Source: Tetrahymena elliotti 4EA (taxonomy: Eukaryota; Ciliophora; Oligohymenophorea; Hymenostomatida; Tetrahymenidae). Taken from it: a stretch of 64,000 nucleotides of DNA. Numbering within the stretch: the stretch's first letter is position 1; each line of letters starts with the position of its first letter. A model generated the notes under the pieces. The model was not told where the DNA came from. It did not search any database and worked only from the letters and a program-made list of their open reading frames with translations. The stretch covers positions 1 to 64,000 of the forward strand of contig JH720383.1 in the NCBI GenBank assembly GCA_000231825.2. The letters are read 5' to 3'. Both the position numbers and the translations under genes were made by a program. Below are positions 30,103 to 42,200 of the stretch, one piece after another.

Positions 30103-33100
30103 TCATTGATTTTAGTATATTTTTTACTTAATCGCATAATTATTATAAAGAAATGATTATCGACAAAGAATATAAGTAGAAATATTAATTTTAACATAAT
30201 AATGAGACTTTAGAAAATATAAAACACTTTTATAGATTATGAGAAGAAATATCAAAAAAATTGATAGTATTTTATAAACTGGTCTAAGAACAATCGAAAT
30301 ATGTATAATTTATTTCTTATAATATTTTTTTTAATTTTGCACTTAGTAAGATGGATGATAAAATGAATGAGTGTATATTTATTTTATAAAATTTAAGATG
30401 GTTTAAACAATAAAAATAAGGAAAATAAGCGGATACTCTTTTATACAAAATTTTATTAACAATTTAAGTAATATCTTCTAAAAAACTATTTTATTTATAT
30501 ATCAACAATATTTTGTTGAAAGCTTATCTTGAAGCTAACGTATTCTATTTTAAGCAACTATCATAGCTTACTCTTCTGGAGTTGGCTAAGTGTATTAATT
30601 ATTCATATTAAGATTATTTTCATCTACCTATCCTTGCTTTCTTATTTCTTCAATGTTTTTCTTAAAATTTTCTAATTACTCATAAATATTTGCTCTACTG
30701 CTGTTGATATTGCTTTAAGATTGGTTTTGTTTTGTGTAATCTTTGTTTTGTAAGGATAGCTTTTCATATGCTGGAGTATATTTCTTCACAATAGCTGAAG
30801 GGCTATTTAACATATTATTGAAGGCTTGCTTAGTGCTTTGAGAAGTCAAAGAGAATGTCTTAAATGAAGGAGAAGGTCCATGTAAACTAATTGAATTAGA
30901 AATTTAGATAGATTTTTAAGCATTCAAATCCCTTCCAGAAGGACTTAATTTAATTTTTCTTTAGTTGCTGGGTATATTTTGTGATGGTGAATGGAACCTT
31001 TTTGATGAAGTTGTATCTGCTGTTCCATTTACTTTGATTCTAATATACCTACTAGGAGAAGGCTAAGTATGTTAGGGAGCTACAGATGTAATCTAAGATT
31101 TGTGTGAGTTAAATATATCAGCAATACTTTAATTAACATTGCTGTTCATATATAAGTTTTATTTATTACTTTATGGACTTGCAAAAATATTGCTTTGGTG
31201 GATAAAAGATGAACTAGTAATTTAGTGCTATTAAGATCCTTGAATTTAATTAGAAGGGCCAGAAGGATCCTCTTCATGAGCAGCAGTTGGCACTCTTGCT
31301 TATGAAGTTGCATTAGCATGTTATTATATAATATGCTCCAAAAGTTTCTTAGTCTTATCTTATTATTACTTTTCATAAAATTTATTCTCTAAACGGTTAG
31401 GATCTGGTGTTTCAAGGCCTTTCAATCTGAAAATTTCAACTTTTACTCTCTTTATTGAGTCAATATGTGAGTAGAGTGTATTAGTATCTAATTAGAATTC
31501 ATATTAAATTTTATCTCTTATTGTGTGGAAAAGGTTAGTATCCATTTGTTGGATTGTTTCTAATATTTTTGTCTTGTTATCTGAATAATAATTAAATGCT
31601 ATGATTTCATTTTGGATATTTCTTTCTTGCTTATAATATGTCTCTTCTAAATTTTTATCGAAGTCTTATAAAACTTACAAGTGATTATGAACCTTATTGA
31701 TTCCCTTATCAATTTCATTGAATTTATCCTCAACACACTCTTCAGCAGATTAAATTAGTTCCTATTGTTTCTACTGAAGTGCTAAAATCACTTCTTCAAA
31801 GCTCTTTTTAATTTGAATTTTGCAATGTTCTAACACATCACTCAATTCTTTCTTTTTTTTGCTCAGTCTAGCATCATCCTAAATTAGTAGGTCAGCTCTT
31901 GTTTTTATTTTAAACCTAAGATCATCTATTGGCTATTTAGAATAAATTAAATTAAAGATACTTTTTAATAAATAAAAGAAAATAATACTTCTTATAAGCT
32001 CTCATAAGCTTTGCTAACATTGTTTACAATGTGATTTTTGTGTAATCCTTTAAGATATTCATCTAAGCTAAAGCATTAACACTCACATGTGAAACAATAT
32101 AGAATAGTTTCTTCATTATTCTTTTCTGACATACTTTAGGATAAATTTTAGTTACCTTTGTTTCCTCCCTCAATAGATTTTTTTTTGTTTTTACTAGATT
32201 TGACGTTATCGTTGAATTAATTATCTTGCAAAAATTTAGCAGATATGACTTATTTAGGACTTTATTGAGGAGAGCTAGTGAAATTCTATTTGTTAGAAAA
32301 GGAAGGTAATTATTGATGCTGATAAACATTTTATCTGTTAGAGTAAGCCTAATCATTAGAATTCTATTAAGGTATTTGGTTAGCATAAAACTATTACTAT
32401 TATTGTTAAAGCTATCTATTAGAAACATTCTATTATTAGGCTAGCTACTACTGCTATTATTGATATTATTATAAATACTATTGCTATTATAGTTATTATT
32501 ATTGTAGTAGCTATTAGTGGTAAAAATTTTCCTATTAAATGCCAATGGGCTACTATTCGTTTTAGTAGATAACCGCTTATTAGTTCTCATACTAATTATT
32601 AAATGCATCTTGATCTAAATTAATGGAAAGAAGTGCTTTGACTGATTCTTCTGGAAGGGGAGTAGAAATACCACAATTTTCACAATCTAGACTATGTATT
32701 AGGTCTTAGCTTTAGTCATTTTACTACTTTTTAATAGATTGTTTGTATTAATTAGATGCACAGTTTAAACATAAATGATGTTGACATTCCATCATTAAAG
32801 CTTGCTCAGCAAAATTTCTACATTTAATACACTAGTAAATTTCATCTTAATCTTCTTCTTCCTCATCCTCTCCATCAACAAGCTATTCACCTTCTTCATT
32901 TTATTGCTACTCAATTTCTAAATCTTCATCTAGCTCTTCTTCCTCTTGTGCCACTTCTTCTTCTTCATCATCTTCTTATTGGTTATCTCCTCCCTCCTAT
33001 TACTATTCCTCCTCATTGTACTCTCTTCTTAAAATAGCTTCCCCTTCTAATTATTATGGATTTCCTTATTTTAATTAATGGTTCTTATTTTGGTTATGAT

Positions 33101-33671
33101 AAGTATTCTCTTCATCTTCTTCTTCTTCAACTTCATGAACCTCTCCTTAGATTTATTAATCTTAAACGCGTTACTAAAGTCGTTAATTTTGGCGCTTCTA
33201 CTATTACTCTAATATTTATTTTTCCTCACTATTGTTATGGTGCTCTTAAACTTATTCTTATTGCTATTATTACTAGGAAAGCTTCAAATTAGAGTTATAG
33301 CTTCCTCTTTGCTAGTATGCACTATCCTTTGACTCTTGCATAAACTAAACTTAATCCTCAGGTTACTAAGAACTCATGTTACTATTAGACAAAATAGAGT
33401 AAAACTATTAGTTTTAAGAATTTGTAAGTTAGCCATGCTATTAAACATTCTATCCCTAAAACTACTATTGCTAATACTAAACTTAAGGCTATTAGGTAGC
33501 TGATTGCTACTATTAGTATTGTTAATTTTTAAATTACATATTGTATTATTCAAAGTTAGTATAGGGGACTGCTCTTTGATTCTATGTAGGATATTAAGAA
33601 GGATAGGGCTGATTTGCAGCATTATTCAATCCTTGGGATAATCCTTGCTCTCCAAAACTTAAATTCTTCAT
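30103..33671 (-). CDS. TRIM-like protein: RING finger, degenerate B-box, coiled coil
   Basis: Exon 1 is 33671-31989 and exon 2 starts at 31932; the intron is GTATTA..AAATAG. The start MKNLSFGEQG leads into about 170 Gln-rich residues, then a strongly acidic stretch. A RING-type zinc finger follows near residues 273-335: CIKC, ECQHHLCLNC and, after a loop, CENC, matching C-x2-C, C-x2-H-x-C-x2-C, C-x2-C spacing. Near residue 515 comes CFTCECQC ... GLHKNH, a partial B-box lacking the usual first C-x2-H. Then comes a long coiled coil (LSKKKKELSDVLEHCKIQIK and onward). A Ser/Pro-rich tail follows. Up to 1,170 residues. The coding character fades below about 30,500, so the true stop may come earlier through a missed intron. 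RING/B-box/coiled-coil proteins are typically E3 ubiquitin ligases; activity here is inference. Confidence 0.78.
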
Positions 33672-34325
33672 AATATTGATTGTTGCTGTTTGAAATATTT
33701 AACTTGATAATTTGTTTTTTAAAAGAAGATAAAATTTTAAAGATTTAGTAAGTGTGGGATTCTTTTTATTATCTTATTTATTTATTTTTAAATTATTTCT
33801 AAGTTTTATTTCTAAATTTTAAATACTAACAAATATATGAAATATTTCATTTATTAATTTAAACAATCTTAAGTCAGTTCAGATGTTTCCAATTTCATAC
33901 TCAATTAATTCTTAATTTACAAATCATTTAATTTATGGATATTTTCTATTTAAACTTTTGGATTTATTTTTTATAGTATTGTGATGTATCTATTAATAAA
34001 AAATCAGCATAAATCAAAAATCTTTTTTCTTTGTTTTTTCAAATTTGTAAAAAAACATCTTTTCTCTTTATAAATAAAAATTGTTCTATTATGAATACAA
34101 TAATAAATTTATTCTTCATCTCTAAATGAAAAACAGAAGAAGATATATATATTCGTTAATTAAAATTATATTTTCAAAGAAAAATTGATTTAAAATAAAA
34201 TATATTTTAATTTCAATTTGTAAGTGTATTTCATTAAACTAATAAATTGAAAATTTCTTTACTAATAACTAATTAATTATTAATAGATCAAATTATTTAT
34301 CCAAATAATTAATTAAATTTTAGAT
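33672..34325. other. AT-rich intergenic DNA
   Basis: About 650 bases between two minus-strand genes; presumably holds the promoter of the TRIM-like gene. Nothing coding seen. Confidence 0.5.
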
Positions 34326-37300
34326 TCAAATATCATCATAGTCCTCTTAGTATTTTTCATCTTCTTCATCTTCATCATATTTAACTCTGAAAGATGAATC
34401 AACAAATCTATAGCTGTTTGACTCTATATCTTTATGTATCAATTTTTATTCTAACTTTTTAAATGACAAGTATCCTTTGTTATTAGAGGCGCTCTAAATA
34501 AAGTGACCTATCTGAGAAGAGCCTTCAAATTCATAATTTTCCAAGCTTTTCAATACGGATTCTTTCTTAACATAAACATCATCATCAAAAACTTGTTTAT
34601 CTTGGTTGTCAAAGCCTAATTAAAGATTATTATTAATTTCCTGAAAATGCTTAGGCTTATAAAAATAATTACCTAAAATCTTTTTAATTTCTCCACGAGA
34701 AGCACTAAGATAGTTCAACAAACCCTCATATTACTCTAGCAAATAATCTCTTATAATGGGTTGGTTTGTGTAGTTATTAATCTCAAAGAACTTTTATAAT
34801 TTAACTAAATAAAAATGAATATTTAAATAATAATTTTGAAAAGTAAATTTACCATCAAAAACACCAATATCCCAATACAATTACTCTGAAAGATTAGCAT
34901 TTTCAATTTAAGGAACTTATAAGAATGTTGTGTTTGTTTAAGATGAAGCATATACTTTCAAGTTACTATTATTAAATAATTTATTATTGAGAATCTTTGC
35001 ATAAATTCTGTAAACTCCAGTTGTGTGCTCTAGTTAATTAAACAAAATAAATAAAATTAATAATTTTATTAAAAACAAAAAATTACTTTTTGATTCCTAA
35101 ATCCACAACCCAATTTTCTAGTTATTAATTTCATTTTAAACAATAATATTGTCACTGTTTTCCTACACATTTTCATTATCAGGAGTAAATACACTGAACT
35201 ATATAATACTTTAGCTACAAAATCCTGTAAGTTTTATTTCACTACTCTTTTTAGGTGGCTTAAGCTAGAGCTTATCAGCTTATTTAAGCTTTTCTATTTT
35301 ATTGAATGAGAAGTCATCATTGAATTTTTCAGGTGATGAAATCTATTACTAAAAAGAAAGTTAGTTTTTAATATTTCTAAAACAGTAATAATTAATACTT
35401 GCTAAATAGAGTTCTCTTATGAGCTCTTTTTAGTAGGGTTGCTGCTAGGAGGTCTAGCTAGCTGCTTTTATTATTGCTTAGGAGATTCTATGCCAGATTA
35501 ATTATTCAAAGAACCATTAGAAAATCTAGCATTATTATTAGTTTATTGCTCTTGAATTTTCACACTATTTTATTAAGGAGAAGTACTTTGATTAATTTAG
35601 CTTTCTTCTGCGTTACCTACGAGATCTGATTGTTTTCCATTAATCCTTTTTTCAAAATAAAAATTTATTCAATTAGACAGATTTTTACTTTTATATTTAC
35701 TTTGATTGTTAAGATTCAGATGATTTTAAAATTCCTTTTCTTGCAGAACTAGATGGTCTATTTTAAAATCTTGTTTTACTATCAAGCTCCTTTTTAGGCT
35801 CATCATCTATGTATTTAGTTACAGGAGGGAAATCTAGAGTTTATTATCCTGGTTATGCATAATATTGCTATTCAATAGTTTGATGACCATCTTTCTCAAT
35901 TTTAATCATATACTATCCTGGTTCAAGTTAAATATTAAATGTGCCATCAAATGCCTCTTCCACAATAGCTATTAGTTAAAAGATTTAATTATTTCTTCTT
36001 AAATAAAATATATAGTTTAATTACGATCATTATTGAGATGTTCCTACTAATCATATTAGTAAATTTTAATCAAAGCATTCTTTAGATGTTCTATTTTTTA
36101 ATCCTTTAGGGATTTATAAGATGCTGTAATTGTTAAGAATGTTAAATTAAAATGTTATAATTCAAAATGAAGATCTAATCCTTATTAGTTCTACATAAGC
36201 TCAAAAATATTAATTGCCTATTTATTTTTAAATTATTTCATGAATAAAAATGTTTTTTGAAATATGAATTAATTAATTACTTCTCTTAAACTCTTGAAAT
36301 TATTTGTTTCTTTCACTTCAAGGATATAAACATCAGTAGGAATCTATTCAAAAATTACTAAACCATGCTTATCTGTTTTTCCCTAAAAGCATTCATTTTT
36401 TTTTACTTGATCTTCACCCTAAGGGTAATAAAAATAAAAAAATTTATTTAGAATGTTATTAAGTGTTTATTTAGATAAATTTAAATTACGAAAAGGGAAG
36501 TGTTGTTTTAAAAGAATTTTGAATCAGAATCACTTCTACGTGAAATACCACTAACTGGACGACTTATTCTTGTTTAGCTCATATCTGAGGAAAATTAATT
36601 ATTCATTATTTAAATTGGATGATTAATTAATTTACTGTTTGTATTCATAGTGATACTGTTTTAGCTGCCTATTGATTGCTATTTTTCACGATAAGGGCGT
36701 AAAATAACTTAAATGTCATGTAGTTTATTTTTATTTGTTGAAAGTTCGTCTTCAGGGACATCAGCTAAGTCAAAATCACATAAAGTAAATTAGACTGAAA
36801 CTGTGCAAGTAATCATGTATTGACAAAGATAATTCAAAACATTAGCTGAATTTGGCCATTTACCTGTTTTAAGTTTAGAGTGTATACAGCCCTTTTTTGG
36901 TTCGCCAGTAGCTTTAGACATTACATATATTTCAAAAGCGCCTATCATAATTGTTTAAAAAATTATGAAATCATTCATTATTTTTTAGTTTTTTATGAAT
37001 TTATAAATATAGGGAGTGGATTTTTTTTAGATACTACCACATTCCTATGGTATTTAACAACATGTATTAAACTATAATAATAGATGAATTTAGTGATATA
37101 ATGTTTTTGAGAATAAAACTTAAGTTTTCTTTGATTTATAAATATTTTATAATAAAATTATTACCTATCCTCTATCTTGCATAGATATTTTAAATGGAAC
37201 TAGCATTTTGATCAACTCTCACAGGCTTTAAAAATACCTTAGCTATTGGGAAATGCTTTAAAATAAGAACTTTATAATTGTTGGCTAATCTGATATAATG

Positions 37301-38084
37301 TTCTTCATCGTGCTTAGTTGTGCCTTGATGATTTTGGCAATCATTACTGTTTAAGATAAAAAGAATAACTTAAGATAAAAATTCAATATTGTTAATTTAT
37401 AAATATTTAAAAAAGTCTATTAATATGTTTTTTACCAATACTCAATTATGACTACAACATCTTTGTCTTTAACATTTTTGAATTCTGGATAAAATCTTAC
37501 ATCTTCTTTTTATCTTTATTCATTAACTTTTGATCTTGTTTCATTTAACTTTATCTAGAACTTATCTTTTACAATAAAACCTAAACCAGAGTCATTAAAA
37601 TCATATTGACTATTTGTTAAAAAATAAACCTTTAAAGTATTTAAATAATAATTTACAAATAATAAATTCAAATTTTCATTTATCAGCTTTTAGATAACTA
37701 TTTTTGCTCTTTATTTTTATTTTTGTTGGCAACTTAACTTAGGATTTATTTAAGTTGCTGATTGTAAAATTTGATAATCATTTCAAAATATTTACTATGA
37801 AGGAGTTATTCCTATAGCTTTCCATGGATTTGAGTGAGGTTGATAAACATGATTGTCCAAAAGCCTAGATTCTAATCTATTTATATTTGTAAATTAAGAT
37901 TATATTTTGAATTTATCTAATTAGATGTTTAATCATACTTTGATTAGCTTTAAGTATATTTCTCCCTAGCATTTTTAATTTAGTAAAGAGATGATATTCT
38001 TGAAATATTAGATTTACTCTGATTACCACCTGCTGACTAAATCTAGGATCTTCCTATATTTTTTTAGCTTTAAGTATTATTCAT
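34326..38084 (-). CDS. Multi-exon protein with a CxxC (selenoprotein-W-like) segment and beta-sandwich segments
   Basis: The ATG at 38084 opens MNNTQSQKNIGRSQIQ and the TGA lies at 34328-34326 after an acidic end (KYDEDEEDEKYQEDYDDI). Many introns interrupt the gene. A GTAAAA..AACAG intron joins VVVIIEYC to NDCQNHQGTTKHDEEHY, which gives IEYCNDC. This is followed by YKVLILKHFPIAKVFLKP, the order seen in selenoprotein W/Rdx-type folds (YCxxC, helix, FP, strand). Later segments read EAFDGTFNIQLEPGQYMIKI and DKHGLVIFEQIPTDVYILEV, resembling carboxypeptidase-regulatory-like beta sandwiches. Between them are Ser-rich linkers. Family and role are not known to me; similar mixed proteins occur in ciliates and algae. 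Exon borders are only partly resolved. Confidence 0.6.
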
Positions 38085-39210
38085 AATGTAATTAAAATGT
38101 GTTAATAACTAGTTCTGATTAATGCAGCTATTATTTAAAATATTGTAAACGAAGAGATCTTGTTAATAAAAAACTCAAACTCTTATCCTTATATTTGATT
38201 AAAAATATGATATTTACTAACTTAATTGATTTATATAAACAAGCAAAAATGTTATATAATTTACAAACAAATTTTATTATTCTGAATGAAGAGTAAATAA
38301 CAATTAAATTTTGATAAGATTTAAAATTCAGTAAAAAAATAAATCATTCAAATCTATTATTATTATTGTTATATTTCATTTAAAATATTCCTTTCATATT
38401 TAATATCGAATATAATGAATATATTCCCTCTTAGTTTTGTAATCAATCATTTTTAATTCTTACTCTGTGAAATTATTTTTAAAACTTTTTCATAAAGAAA
38501 AATATTTTTTATAAAGCATAGAGGCCTACAAAAATTTTTGGATTATTTTTTTTATACAAAATTAAATAATTATTTTGAATTTTTTCCAAATAGGAAAATT
38601 CAGATGTTTAACAATCTAAAGAAGAAATATTAATCTATATTTAAATATTTTTCTTTTTGAAATTCATGCAATTAATACATATTCTCATTTGATTAATAAC
38701 ATAAATTTGAAAAAAAATATGATAGAGAAAACAAGTAATTCTAAAAGAATAAAAAACAAATTAAACCATTTGAATTAGATTCCAAGAAAGGACAATTTTT
38801 ATTTTAGTTTTGATTTAATAGCAAACATTTTTCTAGGTCTGTGTAAAAAATGGAAAAGACTACAAGCTAAAACATAAAAAATTAAAATTTTAAATTTTAA
38901 AAAAGAATTTATGAAATTATCAAATGTGCTATTGAGTTTAAGAAAGAACAATTTCATTTAATTAATTAACTTTTCTTTTTTACTGAAGTAATAAAAACTA
39001 ACAGAGTATATTTTTTGAAAACAAAACTAAAAATGAAATAAAAAAATGGGTTTAGTGAATGAATAATTATGAATATTAAAATGATGTAATTAATAATTAT
39101 TAAAATAAAACTCCATAAGTTAAAATTTATAATATAAATATGGCTTTAATTTTTTATTATTTTATCTATTAAAATGTGTTTTTTTATATCTAATAAAATT
39201 TTTTCTTCTC
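38085..39210. other. AT-rich intergenic DNA
   Basis: About 1.1 kb. One frame on the minus strand stays open by chance for much of it, but its text is phenylalanine/isoleucine-rich in the manner of random AT-rich DNA. I do not call a gene. Confidence 0.5.
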
Positions 39211-42200
39211 TCAACCAAAGCTTTAATTAACGAAGCTAATGCCTTGTTATTATTCTTCTTACTATTGATAGTTCTTTTCTCTTTCTCCTTGTTAATATTA
39301 GATAGTTTCTTACTCATTAGCTGCTTTTTCTTAATTCTAGCACCCAAAACCCCCTTCAAAAGAAATATTCACTTAGTTTTCACATGTAAAGCTTTGTCTA
39401 TTTTCACTCTAACCCAAAATTTAATTTTAATCAGCTAAAGGGATTTAAGAAAAAGATGTATTGAATTAATTATTAGCTGCCTCTACATCTACTACTTCTT
39501 CTTATTATTCATCTTCGTTATTGAAATTATTGTTAAAACTATTATTTACTAGGTTCCTATTTGAGCAGCCTTTTTATAAAGTATAATCATGATTTATTTC
39601 CTGAGCCTATTTTTTACTAAAGCTATTATTAACATTCGGGCTGTTAGAATCACTGGCAATTTTAAAACAATAACTTGATTTACTACTCAAACTAATTATT
39701 TCTTAATTTTGAGATTTTGTTCTTTCATTTTACTTATTTAAGTTTAAAGCATTATTACCAAATTCAGGCTCAGAATATATTTAATCATTCTTTGATGATT
39801 AGCCAAAGTGGCATTCTCTAAAACTATTATCTATATTCTAGTAATTTTCCTCAGCTTAATTTGATCCTCCAAAATGAGCAAAACCTGTATTAAAGCTATC
39901 ATTAGGATTCAATTGATTGTTATTTGGCTAATAATCATCTTATTCTGTAGAAAACAGTCTATTTTCATATCTCTAGCTTGGCTAAATATCTTTTTAGTGA
40001 ATCAATGTTTAATTTTAGGAGTTAGTAGGGGTTGCTTGAGTAAAAGCTTCACTTTATTTATGAGATTGTTAATTTTAAAATTCAATTTTAATTTATTCAT
40101 CTTAATTTTCTACAGTTTGTAAATTGGAAAAAGAACCTTAAATACCAAAATTAAATTGATTTTCACTTAATTTATTTTGTTCACAATTCATAGGATTTAG
40201 ATTTTAGTCATAATTATGTTTTGCAAAATCTAGACTATGTCGTTGGATTTGCTTGGGCCAGGAGTTTTCAGAGAAATTTTGAGGATGTTAGCTTGGACCT
40301 TTTTTAGAAATTTATTTTAAGAGTTTAGTACTATCATTTAATGGATCATTTTCTTATTCAGTACTATTAGAGTTTTAATTGTTCCCTTTAAATTGATCTT
40401 TGTTGCTACTCATTTTTTGACTACTTTGTAAACTCTTTGATCCATATAAATCTGTGTAAAATGGATTTAAACTGTATGATTTTTTATTAAGAGACAAAAC
40501 TTAATATTTTTTTTTTAATGATTCTAATGAATTATCTTTATTTCCAGTAAAATCAGCTGACTCTTCTAGTTCTTTTTATGATTAAAATAAGCAATTTTGA
40601 TTGTTGCTTTTAGGTATATCAGAAGAAAACCCAAAATGTTTTTAAGGAAAAGCAGGAAGGGAAAGTCTTACTGTTTATTAATTTTACTATGAGTTAGCAT
40701 ATCCTTCTTAGGCGAAATACATATTGTTAAAAGGCTAAACAGTTGTTTACTGAAATTGGCTATTGGTCTTTGTCAAACGCTTTGGGGAGGTACTATTTAT
40801 TGAATGCTTACTATGATTAACAGCTGTAGGGGAAGAAATATAATTATCTACTACGTTAATATTACTTTTTTACAATTTTTACACAGTTTATGGATCCTTT
40901 TAGGGAATATTTGAGTACATTTAAGGATTTTTTAGTATTTCTTAAATTTAATTTTTAAGTAAATCAATAAATTCATTTTTTTCTTAAACTTCTTATTTTT
41001 AGCTTTCAATTAAATTTTCAGATTCTTTCAGTAAGTGTTAAAGGGAGAGCAGTTAATTATCCTTTTCTTTAAGGTTTTAATTCAATTCGGAAATCCGAAT
41101 ATTGCACTCTTATATCTATTATGCTTGCTTGATAGAATTTTATTTATATTTATTGAGAATTGTTTCTGTCTTTTTTTGAACAATTTAAAATTCTAAATTT
41201 GGATTGTATTAAAATTTATTTTAAGAAAAACTAATGTTATATCCTTAATCTCCTTCATTTATTATCAAATTATTTTAGCTGCTTGATTCTTATAATTGAA
41301 CTTCATTTTATGAATAAACAGATTATCTACTTTTTATTTAGACTAATGAAGAATTTAAAGAATGCAAATCCTCTCCATTTTAATGAGATTTGTTATCCTT
41401 TTCATCTTTTTAAACTACTTCTTTAAGCTTTTCTAAAACTTGCTCTCCTTGTCTTAAAACTTAACTTTTAAGTTAATTAAAAGGATTTATATTTACTAAT
41501 TAGTTATTAATTTAGCTCATTGGTTAGATAATTTACTCTACATAATAATTTTAGCCTGCAAGTGGTGGTGATGTTTCAGCACTTGCAGCATACAACTTTA
41601 TTTAAGGAATCTCACTAATTTACATCTTTAATTAATTTTTAATGTTATATGATAAAGCATTTGAGGGAATGTCTTCTAATTTCTAATCTGATTGAGGGTA
41701 TTCTTTTATCTATTACTTTTGGTTTGGCTCATTTACTTATGACAAATTATTAAATTATTCAGTATTGCTTTTTTAATGAGATATTGAGTTGCTTATAATT
41801 CCGTTATCTTAAGCTTGATTTTTTTCAATTAGATGTCTTTTATTATCTTTTACAAAGAGATTATTAATATACTATAAATATTTTCCTTTTTCAGAAGTGG
41901 TAATATTGTTATTAGGGGTTTCTTCATTTATAGATTTGGATTGGTTAATTGAATTCCCTATATGCTAAATTTAATTTTATAAATTAGAAGCAAGTGGTGA
42001 TGCAAAGGTATTTGAAGATAACACTACATGCTTTTGAGATTATTACTTTGAATTAGAAATATTTTATGAATTATTCTTATTTTGTATAGATTAATAACTG
42101 TTCATTTCCTGGATAGTACTCATTGTTTTCTCTTAGTGCTTTGTTTATGTTGTCAATGAGCTGTAATTAGATATATTTTTAGGGCTTATGTAAGGGATCA

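Noticed and set aside
32063..32428. 121-codon minus-strand frame in the TRIM-like gene
   Set aside because: With TAA/TAG as glutamine, the neighbouring register gives the continuous Gln-rich text that joins the RING to the B-box. This frame is a shadow.
38085..39210. Open minus-strand frame beyond the end of the giant Q/N gene
   Set aside because: TGA is rare by chance in such DNA when it is the only stop. The text is Phe/Ile/Leu-rich random-type and has no start context.
39162..39359. Lys-rich minus-strand frame at the end of the giant Q/N gene
   Set aside because: It is out of register. The true frame, followed from upstream, ends in SFG and TGA at 39213-39211 inside it.
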